A stretch of 64,000 nt of DNA from the NCBI GenBank assembly GCA_016788295.1, contig JAEUSY010000051.1, positions 62,001-126,000 on the forward strand, read 5' to 3'. Below are positions 40,481 through 49,068 of the stretch, one piece after another. Under the pieces are notes generated by a model that worked only from the letters and a program-made list of their open reading frames with translations, did not search any database and had not been told where the DNA came from. A program made the translations under genes and the position numbers. Each line of letters opens with the position of its first letter. Position 1 is the stretch's first letter. This DNA is from Flavobacteriales bacterium. GTDB lineage: Bacteria; Bacteroidota; Bacteroidia; Flavobacteriales_F; PHOS-HE28.

Positions 40481-40483
40481 GTG

Positions 40484-40489
40484 CTCCTT
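40484..40489 (-). promoter_or_regulatory. Shine-Dalgarno-like AAGGAG of rpsL
   Basis: The minus strand reads AAGGAG, only 3 nt before the rpsL ATG. Most genes in the window lack such a site. The spacing is shorter than the usual 5-8 nt, so function is uncertain. Confidence 0.35.
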
Positions 40490-40539
40490 TCGTCTTGGCT
40501 GTCAGGCGTTTCCGCGCATTCCTTGGCGAAAACGGGCTG

Positions 40540-40567
40540 CGAAGGTACGTAGATCCCCCTTTTCCAA
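40540..40567 (-). promoter_or_regulatory. Promoter of the ribosomal supercluster
   Basis: On the minus strand TTG (40565-40567), 17 nt, then TACCTTCG (40540-40547). This matches the TTG-N17-TAnnTTTG layout with T to C at one -7 position and lies 59 nt before the rpsL ATG, the only plausible start for the 18-kb cluster. Confidence 0.6.
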
Positions 40568-40757
40568 CACCCAATGGTGAATGAAAAAGTACACGCGCTG
40601 CACGACCACATGGTCTACCGCACGATCAAACAGGCGTATACAGAACCACATTAAGCACTCTTTATCAGCCATTTACACACACCGCTAACCCACCTGTCCC
40701 ACCAATACCATTGGCAGCATTACACTCACAACCTGGCGGAACGATACTCCATCTATG
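40568..40757. other. Divergent intergenic spacer, no gene seen
   Basis: This completes a 307-bp gap between rpsL and the Fic-like gene. It is more A+T-rich than its surroundings. I see no RNA gene or credible short reading frame. A small perfect inverted repeat, CCAAT-ACC-ATTGG, is at 40702-40714. Confidence 0.5.
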
Positions 40758-40765
40758 TATCTTTG
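40758..40765 (+). promoter_or_regulatory. -7 promoter box of the Fic-like gene
   Basis: TATCTTTG matches TAnnTTTG exactly, 22 nt before the ATG at 40788. No TTG or TTC is found near 17 nt upstream, so the promoter may be weak or activator-dependent. Confidence 0.5.
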
Positions 40766-40768
40766 TTC

Positions 40769-40782
40769 AGATCATATGATCT
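40769..40782. promoter_or_regulatory. 14-bp perfect palindrome at the Fic-like gene start
   Basis: AGATCATATGATCT is a perfect 14-bp palindrome, 3 nt after the -7 box and 5 nt before the ATG, so it spans the expected transcription start. This is a typical repressor-operator position. The C-terminal winged helix of the encoded protein is a candidate binder, by inference only. Confidence 0.5.
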
Positions 40783-40787
40783 TATAA

Positions 40788-41756
40788 ATGGACCTCGGGA
40801 GCATCACTTACTACTCCATCGACCCACGGATGCTCAATCTGCTGGCTACCATCCACCACCGGTTGGGCGAAGTACACGCACGACACCTGCATCGCTGTCC
40901 GCCCGAACTGGAGAAGGCCTACCGGGTGAGCAGCGTACATGCCACCCTTGCCATAGAGGGGAGTTCGGTGGACATGCTCCCCGTTGCCGAACTGGTGGCA
41001 CGCCCTGCCTCGGTGAGCGGTCCCGCCGATCTGGAAGTGGTGAATACACACAGGGTCTTGGAGATCCTCCCTGATCTCGACCCTTTCTTCGCCAACGACC
41101 TTAGGCAGGCACATGGAGTGCTCATGCACGGCCTCGCCATGGACGCAGGGCATTTCCGCACGGGGCCCATGGACGTGCTCTACGGCGACCCCCAGCCCTT
41201 GCGCACCGCCAGTGCCCACGACCTGCCCGCTGCCGTACAGGACATATTGCGATTTGCTGAGGAGGACGACTTCCCTCCCCTGCTCACCAGTTGTGTGCTC
41301 CATTTCGGCCTGGTCTACCTGCGTCCGTTCGCGGCCGGCAATGGGCGCCTGGCCCGCCTCTGGCAAAAACGACTGCTCATGCGGCACTGGGACGTGTTCG
41401 CTTACCTGCCCATGGACGCCTTCATCCTGAAGGCCGAACCAGCCTATCATGCCTCCTTGGAGTATGCCGATCGCCGAGGCGATTGTGGCGGCTTCATCGT
41501 CTACATGCTCGAACGCATGGATGAGGCCCTCGCCGAACTCCTCGCCGAACCCGACCCCGTGCGCAAAGCACCCGACCGCATGGCCACCTTCCTTCAGCAA
41601 CGGGGCGGCCGATCGTTCCGTCGCAAGGACTATCTATCGTTCTTCCCGGCACTGAGCACCGCAACGGCAACGCGCGACCTGCGCGAGGCTGTAGCTGACC
41701 GAAAACTGAACATGACCGGTCTTGCGCGTGCCGCCGTTTACAAGCAGGTGGAATAA
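40788..41756 (+). CDS. Fic-fold protein with substituted catalytic motif and C-terminal winged helix
   Basis: 322 residues. The N-terminal region has an inhibitory-helix motif TLAIEG (53-58), matching [ST]xxxE[GN], used by class II Fic proteins to block ATP. The core motif HxFx(D/E)GNGRxxR reads RPFAAGNGRLAR at 179-190: the catalytic His is Arg179 and the acidic Mg2+ ligand is Ala183, while the GNGR phosphate loop and Arg190 remain. The C-terminus (about 270-322; SFRRKDYLSFFPALSTATATRD in part) resembles the winged helix of Fic-HTH proteins. Normal Fic enzymes AMPylate proteins; this one probably cannot, so a binding or regulatory role is inferred. It lies alone between rpsL and the helicase gene. 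Confidence 0.85.
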   Translation: MDLGSITYYSIDPRMLNLLATIHHRLGEVHARHLHRCPPELEKAYRVSSVHATLAIEGSSVDMLPVAELVARPASVSGPADLEVVNTHRVLEILPDLDPFFANDLRQAHGVLMHGLAMDAGHFRTGPMDVLYGDPQPLRTASAHDLPAAVQDILRFAEEDDFPPLLTSCVLHFGLVYLRPFAAGNGRLARLWQKRLLMRHWDVFAYLPMDAFILKAEPAYHASLEYADRRGDCGGFIVYMLERMDEALAELLAEPDPVRKAPDRMATFLQQRGGRSFRRKDYLSFFPALSTATATRDLREAVADRKLNMTGLARAAVYKQVE

Positions 41757-41855
41757 CGACAGGACCATAGGGTGATGGTCACCTGCCAAAAGGTGCTTCC
41801 CCTTGTACACCGGGACCCGCTCCGCCATCGCTGCGGATGTTGATATCCCTCGCCA

Positions 41856-41883
41856 TTCCCCACCATTACCCCGGCTACCTTTG
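41856..41883 (+). promoter_or_regulatory. Promoter of the UvrD-type helicase gene
   Basis: TTC (41856-41858), 17 nt, TACCTTTG (41876-41883), 9 nt before the ATG. The -7 box is a full match to TAnnTTTG. Confidence 0.5.
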
Positions 41884-41892
41884 TAGCTTCCC

Positions 41893-44304
41893 ATGAATTA
41901 CTTGGAAGGACTGAACCCCGCACAGCGCGCGGCGGTGGAGAATACCGACGGCCCCACGATGGTGATCGCAGGTGCCGGTAGTGGTAAAACACGCGTGCTT
42001 ACCGTGCGCATTGCCCACCTCATGGCCGCCAAGGGCGTGGACCCCTTCCGGATCCTTGCCCTCACCTTCACCAACAAGGCAGCGAAGGAGATGAAGGAGC
42101 GCATCGGCAAGATCCTTGGCGGGCAGGGCAATACCGATGCACGCAACCTCTGGATGGGCACCTTCCACAGTGTGTTCGCCCGCATTCTCCGCGCCGAGGC
42201 CGACAAGTTGGGTTACCCCAAGGATTTCACCATCTACGACAGCGACGACAGCCGGAGCGTGATCAAGGGGATTCTGAAGGAGTGGCAGTTGGACGACAAG
42301 TTGTACAAACCCAACCAAGTTCACGGTCGTATCAGCATTGCCAAGAACAACCTGATCGGTCCGCTGGATTATCTGGCCAATGCCGAACTGATGGCCGGCG
42401 ATGCCGCAGTGGGCCGCGAGCGCATTGGCGAACTGTACAAGGCATACGCCGACAAGTGCTTCCGCGCCGGTGCCATGGACTTCGACGACCTGCTGTACAA
42501 CACATCGCTATTGTTCCGCGACCATCCGGAGGCGATGTTGAAGTACCAGAACCGCTTCCAGTACATCCTGGTGGATGAGTACCAGGACACCAACTTAGTG
42601 CAGTACAACATCGTGCGCACGTTGGCCGCGCGACATGAGAACCTGACCGTGGTGGGCGACGACAGCCAGAGCATCTACGCCTTTCGCGGGGCCAACATCC
42701 AGAACATTCTCAACTTCCGCAGCGACTACCCGGACCACCAGCTCTTCAAACTGGAACAGAACTACCGCAGCACCAAGACCATCGTCGGCGCGGCCAATTC
42801 GCTGATCGAGAAGAACAGGGACCAGATCAAGAAGACGATCTGGACGGACAATGTGGAGGGTGATCGGATACGCGTACACCGCGCATTGAGCGACAATGAG
42901 GAGGGCGCTTTCGTGGCGCACAGCATCTTCGAGACACGCATGCAGCAGCAGGTGCCGAACAAGGGCTTCGCCATTCTCTACCGCACCAATGCCCAGAGCC
43001 GCAGCATGGAGGAAGCCCTGCGCAAGCTCAACATCCCCTACCGCATTTATGGCGGCCTGAGCTTCTACCAACGCAAGGAGATCAAGGACCTCATCGCCTA
43101 CTTCCGGCTGGTGTGCAACCCGCGTGATGAGGAAGCGCTGAAGCGTGTGATCAACTATCCCACACGCGGCATTGGACAGACCACCGTGGACAAGCTCCTG
43201 GTGACCAGCGCGGCACAGTCGACCTCCATTTGGGACCTGCTGACCGAACAAGCCCAGTTGGTGGACGTGCACGGCGGCACCCGCAAAGCTCTGGCCGAGT
43301 TCGTGTTGATGATCCAGGGCTTTCAGGCACAATTACCCACGAACAGCGCTGCGATCCTGGGTGAGGAGATCGCGCGCCGCACTGGCATCCTCAAGGACCT
43401 GTTCACCGACAAGACGCCCGAAGGCATCAGTCGTTACGAGAACATACAGGAACTGCTCGCCGGCATGAAGGAATTCAGCGACCGCGATGCCGAGACCAGT
43501 GATGTACCGCGCACGCTGAGCGACTTCCTGATCGATGTGGCCTTGTTGACCGACGCGGACAACGAGGACCCGAACGATACGGACCGCGTGAGCCTGATGA
43601 CCATCCACGCGGCCAAGGGACTGGAGTTCCCCCACGTGCATGTGGTGGGTCTGGAGGAGGACCTCTTCCCGAACCTGATGGCCGTGCAGACCAGGGCCGA
43701 TCTGGAAGAAGAGCGCCGCCTGTTCTACGTGGCGCTCACGCGCGCTGAGAAACGCTGCACACTGAGCTACGCCATGAGCCGGTACAAATGGGGCAACCTC
43801 ACCACCAGTGAGCCCAGCCGGTTCATCGAGGAGATCGATGAGAGGTTCTTGGAAATGCCGCGCACCAGCGAGCGTGCAGCCTTCGGTGGAAGCACCAGCA
43901 CGACGCCACCTTGGGCACGCAACAGCCCTGGCCAGGACCGCGGTCATGGTGATGAACGCTCTTCAAAACCCATCTACGGGCGCGAGCGTTCTGCACCAGG
44001 TGTGCAGCGTCCTGCAGGGCGGACCACTGCTCCAGCACCGGCAACGCCTCCCGTGCAAGCACCCGGCAAGAACCTGAAGCGCATCAGCACAAGCGGAACC
44101 CCATTGGAAGCGACCAGTACCCTAGGCGGAGCAGCCCCGCCGATCAGTGAGGGTATGACCGTAGAGCATGAACGCTTCGGCAAGGGCAAGGTGTTGAAGG
44201 TTGAAGGCAATGCCCCCGACCTGAAAGCCACGGTGTTCTTCCCAAGCGCAGGACAGAAGCAACTCCTGTTGCGATTCGCGAAACTGACTGTCGTGGAGGG
44301 CTGA
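41893..44304 (+). CDS. UvrD/PcrA-type superfamily 1 DNA helicase
   Basis: 803 residues. All SF1A motifs are in order: Q motif LNPAQRAAV, Walker A AGAGSGKT, Ia LTFTNKAAKEM, II VDEYQDTN, III GDDSQSIYAFRGA, IV EQNYRS, V MTIHAAKGLEFPHV and VI VALTRAEKR. A Ser/Thr/Pro-rich linker (about 665-745) joins a C-terminal Tudor-like module (VEHERFGKGKVLKVEG), found in PcrA/UvrD where it binds RNA polymerase. It unwinds DNA 3' to 5' in excision and mismatch repair. The naming choice between UvrD and PcrA is open. Confidence 0.95.
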   Translation: MNYLEGLNPAQRAAVENTDGPTMVIAGAGSGKTRVLTVRIAHLMAAKGVDPFRILALTFTNKAAKEMKERIGKILGGQGNTDARNLWMGTFHSVFARILRAEADKLGYPKDFTIYDSDDSRSVIKGILKEWQLDDKLYKPNQVHGRISIAKNNLIGPLDYLANAELMAGDAAVGRERIGELYKAYADKCFRAGAMDFDDLLYNTSLLFRDHPEAMLKYQNRFQYILVDEYQDTNLVQYNIVRTLAARHENLTVVGDDSQSIYAFRGANIQNILNFRSDYPDHQLFKLEQNYRSTKTIVGAANSLIEKNRDQIKKTIWTDNVEGDRIRVHRALSDNEEGAFVAHSIFETRMQQQVPNKGFAILYRTNAQSRSMEEALRKLNIPYRIYGGLSFYQRKEIKDLIAYFRLVCNPRDEEALKRVINYPTRGIGQTTVDKLLVTSAAQSTSIWDLLTEQAQLVDVHGGTRKALAEFVLMIQGFQAQLPTNSAAILGEEIARRTGILKDLFTDKTPEGISRYENIQELLAGMKEFSDRDAETSDVPRTLSDFLIDVALLTDADNEDPNDTDRVSLMTIHAAKGLEFPHVHVVGLEEDLFPNLMAVQTRADLEEERRLFYVALTRAEKRCTLSYAMSRYKWGNLTTSEPSRFIEEIDERFLEMPRTSERAAFGGSTSTTPPWARNSPGQDRGHGDERSSKPIYGRERSAPGVQRPAGRTTAPAPATPPVQAPGKNLKRISTSGTPLEATSTLGGAAPPISEGMTVEHERFGKGKVLKVEGNAPDLKATVFFPSAGQKQLLLRFAKLTVVEG

Positions 44305-44384
44305 GCCGGAACGACTGGACCTTCTGCACGAGTTACATTAGAGGAATTCCGCCTTGCTTTCGGCCTTGTTTGACCGAGGCCGGA

Positions 44385-45344
44385 TCAGAACACGATCTTC
44401 TGACGACGGATGCGTGCGCGGTACTTCTTGGAACCGCTTCGGTACTTGTACAGCTTGTAATGTACCTGCGCTTTAAAGAACAGGTAGGCATCCAGATCCG
44501 TGGGGTCGCCGCGTTGTTGTCCTACGTTGGTCTGGCCAGGGATAAGACCAAGGCTGGGATCCGCGAGATAAGCGGCCTCGGGGCCACGTGAAGCGAGAAG
44601 TGCCGATGGATCGTAATACGACCCACTTACGTCATCAATATAATCAGTAAAGGTCTTGGTATACTGTACCTCGATACCCGCGCTGATGGATTTACTGAAC
44701 GCTTTGCGTATTCCGAAACCCATGGGAATACACAGGCCGTAGTTGTTGTATTCCTCGGCGCCACCTGGTAAGCCCTGCCCCTCAGTGCTCAACGGCTTCA
44801 ACCGGACCCAGCTGTTGTTGAACTGGGTGCGGGGGTCGAAATAGAATCCGCCAACACCAGCGAACGCATACAGTCCTACTCGTGAAGACTTTGTTCCTTT
44901 CACTCCACGGAGATCATACACATGCCCCAATTCCTCCCGATAGAAGTGCAGCTCGATCACGAGCGAACCCTCGAACACATCGGACTTGAAGTTCAGGTTG
45001 CGGTTCTGGCGGAAAGGCTCTTCCGTGAGGTTGTCGTTACCTGCCAGCACACCATAAGTCAAGCGACCACGTAAAGCCACCTTCTGGGCCAGGTAATAAC
45101 GATAACCCAAACTAACGGCCGGACGCGTCTTGCTCAATTCAAGGTCCCACAGGAAAGGCGAACCGATCTGGTTCCGGCCTCCGAGCTCACCGAGAAAATT
45201 GGAGATCCCGAAACCGAACTCCACCTCCTTTCGATGGGTCTTCCAGTAGCTGGACTGCCGAAAATACTGTGCTGCCACCGGCCCCCAACCCAATACTCCG
45301 AGGAGCAGGATGAGGACTATGGAGCGATACCTGTTCTGTGACAT
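44385..45344 (-). CDS. Outer-membrane beta-barrel protein (DUF6089-like)
   Basis: 319 residues from ATG 45342-45344, which gives a signal peptide (RSIVLILLLGVLGWGPVAAQ). The next upstream ATG lies beyond the promoter. The mature part shows alternating strands and turns (EVEFGFGISNFLGELGG, AVSLGYRYYLAQKVALRGRL) typical of small Bacteroidota barrels of the DUF6089 type. A basic C-terminus (KKYRARIRRQK) is unusual for a barrel end. Function unknown. It is convergent with the helicase gene over an 80-bp gap and has a strong promoter. Confidence 0.8.
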   Translation of the reverse strand: MSQNRYRSIVLILLLGVLGWGPVAAQYFRQSSYWKTHRKEVEFGFGISNFLGELGGRNQIGSPFLWDLELSKTRPAVSLGYRYYLAQKVALRGRLTYGVLAGNDNLTEEPFRQNRNLNFKSDVFEGSLVIELHFYREELGHVYDLRGVKGTKSSRVGLYAFAGVGGFYFDPRTQFNNSWVRLKPLSTEGQGLPGGAEEYNNYGLCIPMGFGIRKAFSKSISAGIEVQYTKTFTDYIDDVSGSYYDPSALLASRGPEAAYLADPSLGLIPGQTNVGQQRGDPTDLDAYLFFKAQVHYKLYKYRSGSKKYRARIRRQKIVF

Positions 45345-45364
45345 GGAAGCGTTTCCGGGGCAGC

Positions 45365-45392
45365 CAAATATAGAAGGATTCCTTTCCACCAA
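45365..45392 (-). promoter_or_regulatory. Promoter of the outer-membrane barrel gene
   Basis: On the minus strand TTG (45390-45392), 17 nt, TATATTTG (45365-45372), 20 nt before the ATG. Both elements match the Bacteroidota consensus exactly; it is among the clearest promoters in the window. Confidence 0.7.
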
Positions 45393-45476
45393 CAGTCGCG
45401 TAGTTACGTCCACACCTATTCCAAGGACGATGTATCACGCCAAGGTTGCCTTTTAAACGGTACCGATGCGCATGGG

Positions 45477-46016
45477 TTACAAGGGCTTTACGCGACCGGC
45501 CCACCACAGTATCACGCCTGCGCATACCGATACGTTCAGCGAGTGTTTGCTGCCGTGCTGCGGAATGACCACACACCCATCACACACTTGGATGACCGCA
45601 TCGGATACCCCCTCCACTTCGTTACCCAGTACCAAGGCCAGAGGTCGGTCATCCTTTGGGATCCGATCGATCGGAACGGCCTCAACGGTCTGTTCAACGG
45701 CCAAGACCCGATAGCCTTCGGCCTGTAGGGTACGCACGGCCTCGGCGGCGTCCGGCGCGTGCTCCCATGGCACGCTCTGCGTGGCACCCAACGCGGTCTT
45801 TTCGATCTCGCGGTGCGGCGGTAAAGGCGTGAACCCGCACAACACGATCCGCGATGCCCCGAACCCATCCGCCGTGCGGAAAATGGAGCCCACATTGTGG
45901 CGGCTGCGCACATCATCCAGAACGACCACCACCGAACGCCCGTCCAAACCACGATAATCCTCTGCGGACACTCGTCCGAGTTCGTCCATGGTAAGCTTGC
46001 GGTCCGTGGCTGGCAT
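45477..46016 (-). CDS. TrmH-family (SpoU) RNA 2'-O-methyltransferase
   Basis: 179 residues from ATG 46014-46016. SPOUT motifs are present: VVVLDDVRSRHNVGSIFRTA, LVLGNEVEGVS and GSKHSLNVSVCAGVILWW. It lacks the extra N-terminal domain of RlmB, so it is a compact TrmH or TrmL-like enzyme acting on tRNA or rRNA; the target cannot be assigned. It is divergent from mutS with 98 bp between starts. This is the second SpoU enzyme of the window. Confidence 0.9.
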   Translation of the reverse strand: MPATDRKLTMDELGRVSAEDYRGLDGRSVVVVLDDVRSRHNVGSIFRTADGFGASRIVLCGFTPLPPHREIEKTALGATQSVPWEHAPDAAEAVRTLQAEGYRVLAVEQTVEAVPIDRIPKDDRPLALVLGNEVEGVSDAVIQVCDGCVVIPQHGSKHSLNVSVCAGVILWWAGRVKPL

Positions 46017-46114
46017 GTTGGGAAGATGTGTAGAACGCGGGTGGTTGACAGCGGAAGCGCCCGTAGGTAGACCGTAAATTGGCGGCCCGCGAAAATAGGC
46101 GCACAACTCCCGTC

Positions 46115-48772
46115 ATGAGCAAGTCCGGCGCATCCGAAACGCCCTTGATGCAGCAGTATTCCCGAATCAAGGGACAACATCCCGATGCGCTGCTGCTCTT
46201 CCGCGTTGGTGACTTTTATGAGACCTTCGGAAGCGATGCGGTGAAGGCCTCCAAAGTGCTTGGCATCACGCTCACCAAGCGCAACAACGGCGGAAGCGTG
46301 GAAATGGAACTCGCCGGCTTCCCGCATCATTCCCTCGACACCTATTTACCTCGCTTGGTGCGTGCCGGTCTGCGTGTGGCCATATGCGACCAATTGGAGG
46401 ACCCCAAGCAGGCCAAAGGGGTCGTGAAGCGGGGCATTACCGAGGTGGTCACGCCCGGTGTCTCGTTCAATGACCAGGTGATCGAACAACGCGAGAACCA
46501 TTGGCTGGCCGCGCTCACCGTGCAAGGCGATCGCTGCGGTCTGGCGCTATTGGACGTTACCACTGGTGAGTTCATGGTTGCGGAAGAGGAGGACGAACAG
46601 GTGCTGAAATTGCTGGACAGCCACGGGCCCAAGGAACTCCTGGTGCCGCGCGGACGTCTTGACCCGGTCATCGCCACGTGCATCGAACGGTTCCACACGC
46701 ATGTACTGGACGAATGGGCCTTCACGGATGACATTGCCCGAGAGCGACTATTGCGACAGTTCTCCACGCTTTCGCTCAAGGGCTTCGGCATAGAGGAGCT
46801 GACCCTCGGTCAGCGCGCAGCCGGGGCGGTGTTGCACTACCTCGGCGAAACGCGCCATGACCGCCTGGCGCACATCACGCAGATCCGGTGGTTGCGGCCT
46901 TCCACACATGTGGCGCTCGATCGGTTCACCGTGCGGAACCTTGAACTGGTAAGCCCGGTGAACGAAGGCGGCCGGACCTTGCTGCAAGCGCTTGACCGAT
47001 GCACCACGCCCATGGGCTCCCGTTCGTTGCGCCGTTGGTTGTTGTTCCCCCTGCTCGACGTGCAGGAGATCTCACAGCGACAGAACGTGGTGCAAGCCCT
47101 GTATGATGAAGTTGGTCCTGCCGAGCTTTTGGGCGAACAGCTCGATCACATTGGCGACCTGGAACGATTGGCCGGAAAAGCAGCCGCAGGACGGATCAAT
47201 CCCAGGGAGTTGTTGCAGTTGCACCATGCGCTGGAGGCTTCTTCGCGTATCGCCACAGGACTCGCTTCAGCGGCACCAGCACTGCGTGAAATGGCAGCCA
47301 CCGTGGTGCCGCCCATGGAGCTCTCGGCCCGTATTGCCGCCACCATCGAGCCAACAACGCCGGTGAACATCCAAAAAGGGGGTGTGGTGCGCACGGGGGT
47401 GAGCCCTGAACTGGATGAGCTGCGCCACCTATCGGCACATGCCAAGGACCTGCTACTGAACGTGCAGCAACGCGAAAGCGAACGCACGGGTATCAGCTCG
47501 TTGAAAGTGGGTTACAACAACGTGTTCGGCTACTACCTGGAAGTTAGGAACACGCACAAGGACAAAGTGCCCGAAGAGTGGGTGCGCAAGCAGACCCTGG
47601 TGAACGCCGAGCGCTACATCACCGATGAGCTGAAGACCCTGGAGGAACGCATACTCGGTGCAGAGGAGCGCATACTCGCCCTGGAAGCCGAACTGGTGCA
47701 GACCTTGGTGGAGGCCACCGTGCAGGAGATAGGCCCGGTACAACGCACTGCAGCGGCCTTGGCGGCCATGGATGTACTGCTGGGATTCGCTCGTGCCGCA
47801 AAGGCGCATGGCTATTGCAGACCGGTGATCGAAAGTGGGCGCGTTCTGGATATCCAGGACGGGCGCCACCCGGTGATCGAGCAACAACTACCTCCCGATG
47901 CGCCTTACGTGGCCAACGATCTGTTGCTTGACCCGGACGACCGCCAGCTGGTGGTGATCACCGGCCCGAACATGAGCGGTAAATCGGCCCTGCTCCGCCA
48001 AACGGCGCTGATCGTGCTGATGGCACAGACCGGGAGTTATGTGCCCTGCCGGGCTGCGACCATCGGATTGGTGGACCGCGTGTTCACCCGGGTGGGCGCA
48101 TCGGATAATCTGGCCTCCGGCGAAAGCACGTTCATGGTTGAAATGAACGAGACCGCCAGCATCCTGAACAACCTTACCGAACGCAGTCTGGTGATCCTGG
48201 ACGAGATCGGTCGCGGAACAAGCACCTACGATGGGATCTCCATCGCCTGGGCCATTGCCGAATACCTGCACGAACATCCCGCCCGCCCCAAGACCCTGTT
48301 CGCCACGCACTATCACGAACTGAACGAAATGGCGGCCTCGTTCCCCCGGATCCGTAATGCGAACGTGGCCGTGCGCGAGGCCGATGGCCGGGTGCTTTTC
48401 CTACGCAAACTGGTGCCTGGCGGCAGTGATCGGAGTTTCGGGATACACGTGGCACAGATGGCGGGTATGCCACAGCGCGTTATCCAGCGTGCGAACAAGG
48501 TACTGGCCCACTTGGAGCAAAGCCATGGGGGCGACCTTGGCGAGGCACCCTCTGAAGGAGGTCCATCGCATGTTCGCAGTGGCTTGACCGAAGACCTCGG
48601 TCGCGAACTGCAGTTGAGCATTTTCCAGCTTGACGACCCGGCCTTGGAGCGTATCCGGGACGAGATCAAGGCCCTCGACATAGACACGCTGACCCCGGTG
48701 GAGGCCTTGCTGAAGCTGAACGAGATCAAGCGGTTGGTGACCCCGGCGAAACAGCGAACGAATAAAGTGTAG
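46115..48772 (+). CDS. mutS: DNA mismatch repair protein MutS
   Basis: 885 residues from ATG 46115 (LMQQYSRIKGQHPDALLLFR). The mismatch wedge motif FYETF is present, as are the connector, lever and clamp regions, Walker A GPNMSGKS, Walker B VILDEIGRGTSTYDG and the FATHYHEL signature. A C-terminal dimerisation region (VEALLKLNEIKRL) is complete. It recognises mispairs and recruits MutL; no mutL or mutH is in the window. tRNA genes follow directly. Confidence 0.97.
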   Translation: MSKSGASETPLMQQYSRIKGQHPDALLLFRVGDFYETFGSDAVKASKVLGITLTKRNNGGSVEMELAGFPHHSLDTYLPRLVRAGLRVAICDQLEDPKQAKGVVKRGITEVVTPGVSFNDQVIEQRENHWLAALTVQGDRCGLALLDVTTGEFMVAEEEDEQVLKLLDSHGPKELLVPRGRLDPVIATCIERFHTHVLDEWAFTDDIARERLLRQFSTLSLKGFGIEELTLGQRAAGAVLHYLGETRHDRLAHITQIRWLRPSTHVALDRFTVRNLELVSPVNEGGRTLLQALDRCTTPMGSRSLRRWLLFPLLDVQEISQRQNVVQALYDEVGPAELLGEQLDHIGDLERLAGKAAAGRINPRELLQLHHALEASSRIATGLASAAPALREMAATVVPPMELSARIAATIEPTTPVNIQKGGVVRTGVSPELDELRHLSAHAKDLLLNVQQRESERTGISSLKVGYNNVFGYYLEVRNTHKDKVPEEWVRKQTLVNAERYITDELKTLEERILGAEERILALEAELVQTLVEATVQEIGPVQRTAAALAAMDVLLGFARAAKAHGYCRPVIESGRVLDIQDGRHPVIEQQLPPDAPYVANDLLLDPDDRQLVVITGPNMSGKSALLRQTALIVLMAQTGSYVPCRAATIGLVDRVFTRVGASDNLASGESTFMVEMNETASILNNLTERSLVILDEIGRGTSTYDGISIAWAIAEYLHEHPARPKTLFATHYHELNEMAASFPRIRNANVAVREADGRVLFLRKLVPGGSDRSFGIHVAQMAGMPQRVIQRANKVLAHLEQSHGGDLGEAPSEGGPSHVRSGLTEDLGRELQLSIFQLDDPALERIRDEIKALDIDTLTPVEALLKLNEIKRLVTPAKQRTNKV

Positions 48773-48781
48773 GTCGAAGTT

Positions 48782-48809
48782 TTGGAATTGAAGTCGGTTC
48801 ATATATTTG
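48782..48809 (+). promoter_or_regulatory. Promoter of tRNA-Gly
   Basis: TTG (48782-48784), 17 nt, TATATTTG (48802-48809), 10 nt before the mature tRNA 5' end. It is a full match to the consensus and gives an almost leaderless tRNA precursor. Confidence 0.7.
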
Positions 48810-48819
48810 CGCCCCGAAC

Positions 48820-48895
<76 letters not shown>

Positions 48896-48930
48896 GTGAA
48901 GCCTCCCACCAGGGAGGCTTCACTATTTTT
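48896..48930 (+). terminator. Intrinsic terminator after tRNA-Gly
   Basis: A 12-bp perfect stem GTGAAGCCTCCC / GGGAGGCTTCAC with loop ACCA, ending in TATTTTT at 48924-48930, starts immediately after the CCA end. It separates tRNA-Gly from tRNA-Leu. Confidence 0.9.
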
Positions 48931-48962
48931 CCGCCGTCCGCATCTGAACGAAAGCGGTGGAC

Positions 48963-49047
48963 GCCCGGGTGGTGAAATGGTAGACACGAGGGACTTAAAA
49001 TCCCTTGGTCCGCAAGGGCCGTGTGGGTTCAAGTCCCACCCCGGGCA
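48963..49047 (+). tRNA. tRNA-Leu (anticodon TAA)
   Basis: 85 nt, class II with a long variable arm. Acceptor GCCCGGG / CCCGGGC is perfect; anticodon loop CTTAAAA gives TAA, reading UUA and UUG; T-arm GTGGG TTCAAGT CCCAC. After discriminator A47 the genome reads CCC, so the CCA end must be added by tRNA nucleotidyltransferase, unlike the neighbouring tRNA-Gly. No clear -7 box lies between the terminator and the tRNA. Confidence 0.95.
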
Positions 49048-49068
49048 CCCCGAACGCAGGTAGTTGCC

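Noticed and set aside
40788-44304. Fic-like gene plus helicase as a defence island
   Set aside because: The helicase has the full UvrD/PcrA architecture including the C-terminal Tudor-like module, its own promoter, and lies among housekeeping genes; no nuclease, toxin or antitoxin partner is present.
44361-44382. Hairpin CGGCCT/AGGCCG between convergent genes
   Set aside because: Only 6 bp with a 10-nt loop and no T-run; too weak to list as a terminator.
48896-48930. tRNA-associated attachment site
   Set aside because: The repeat after tRNA-Gly is a hairpin terminator, not a copy of the tRNA 3' end, and no integrase or second att-like copy is seen.
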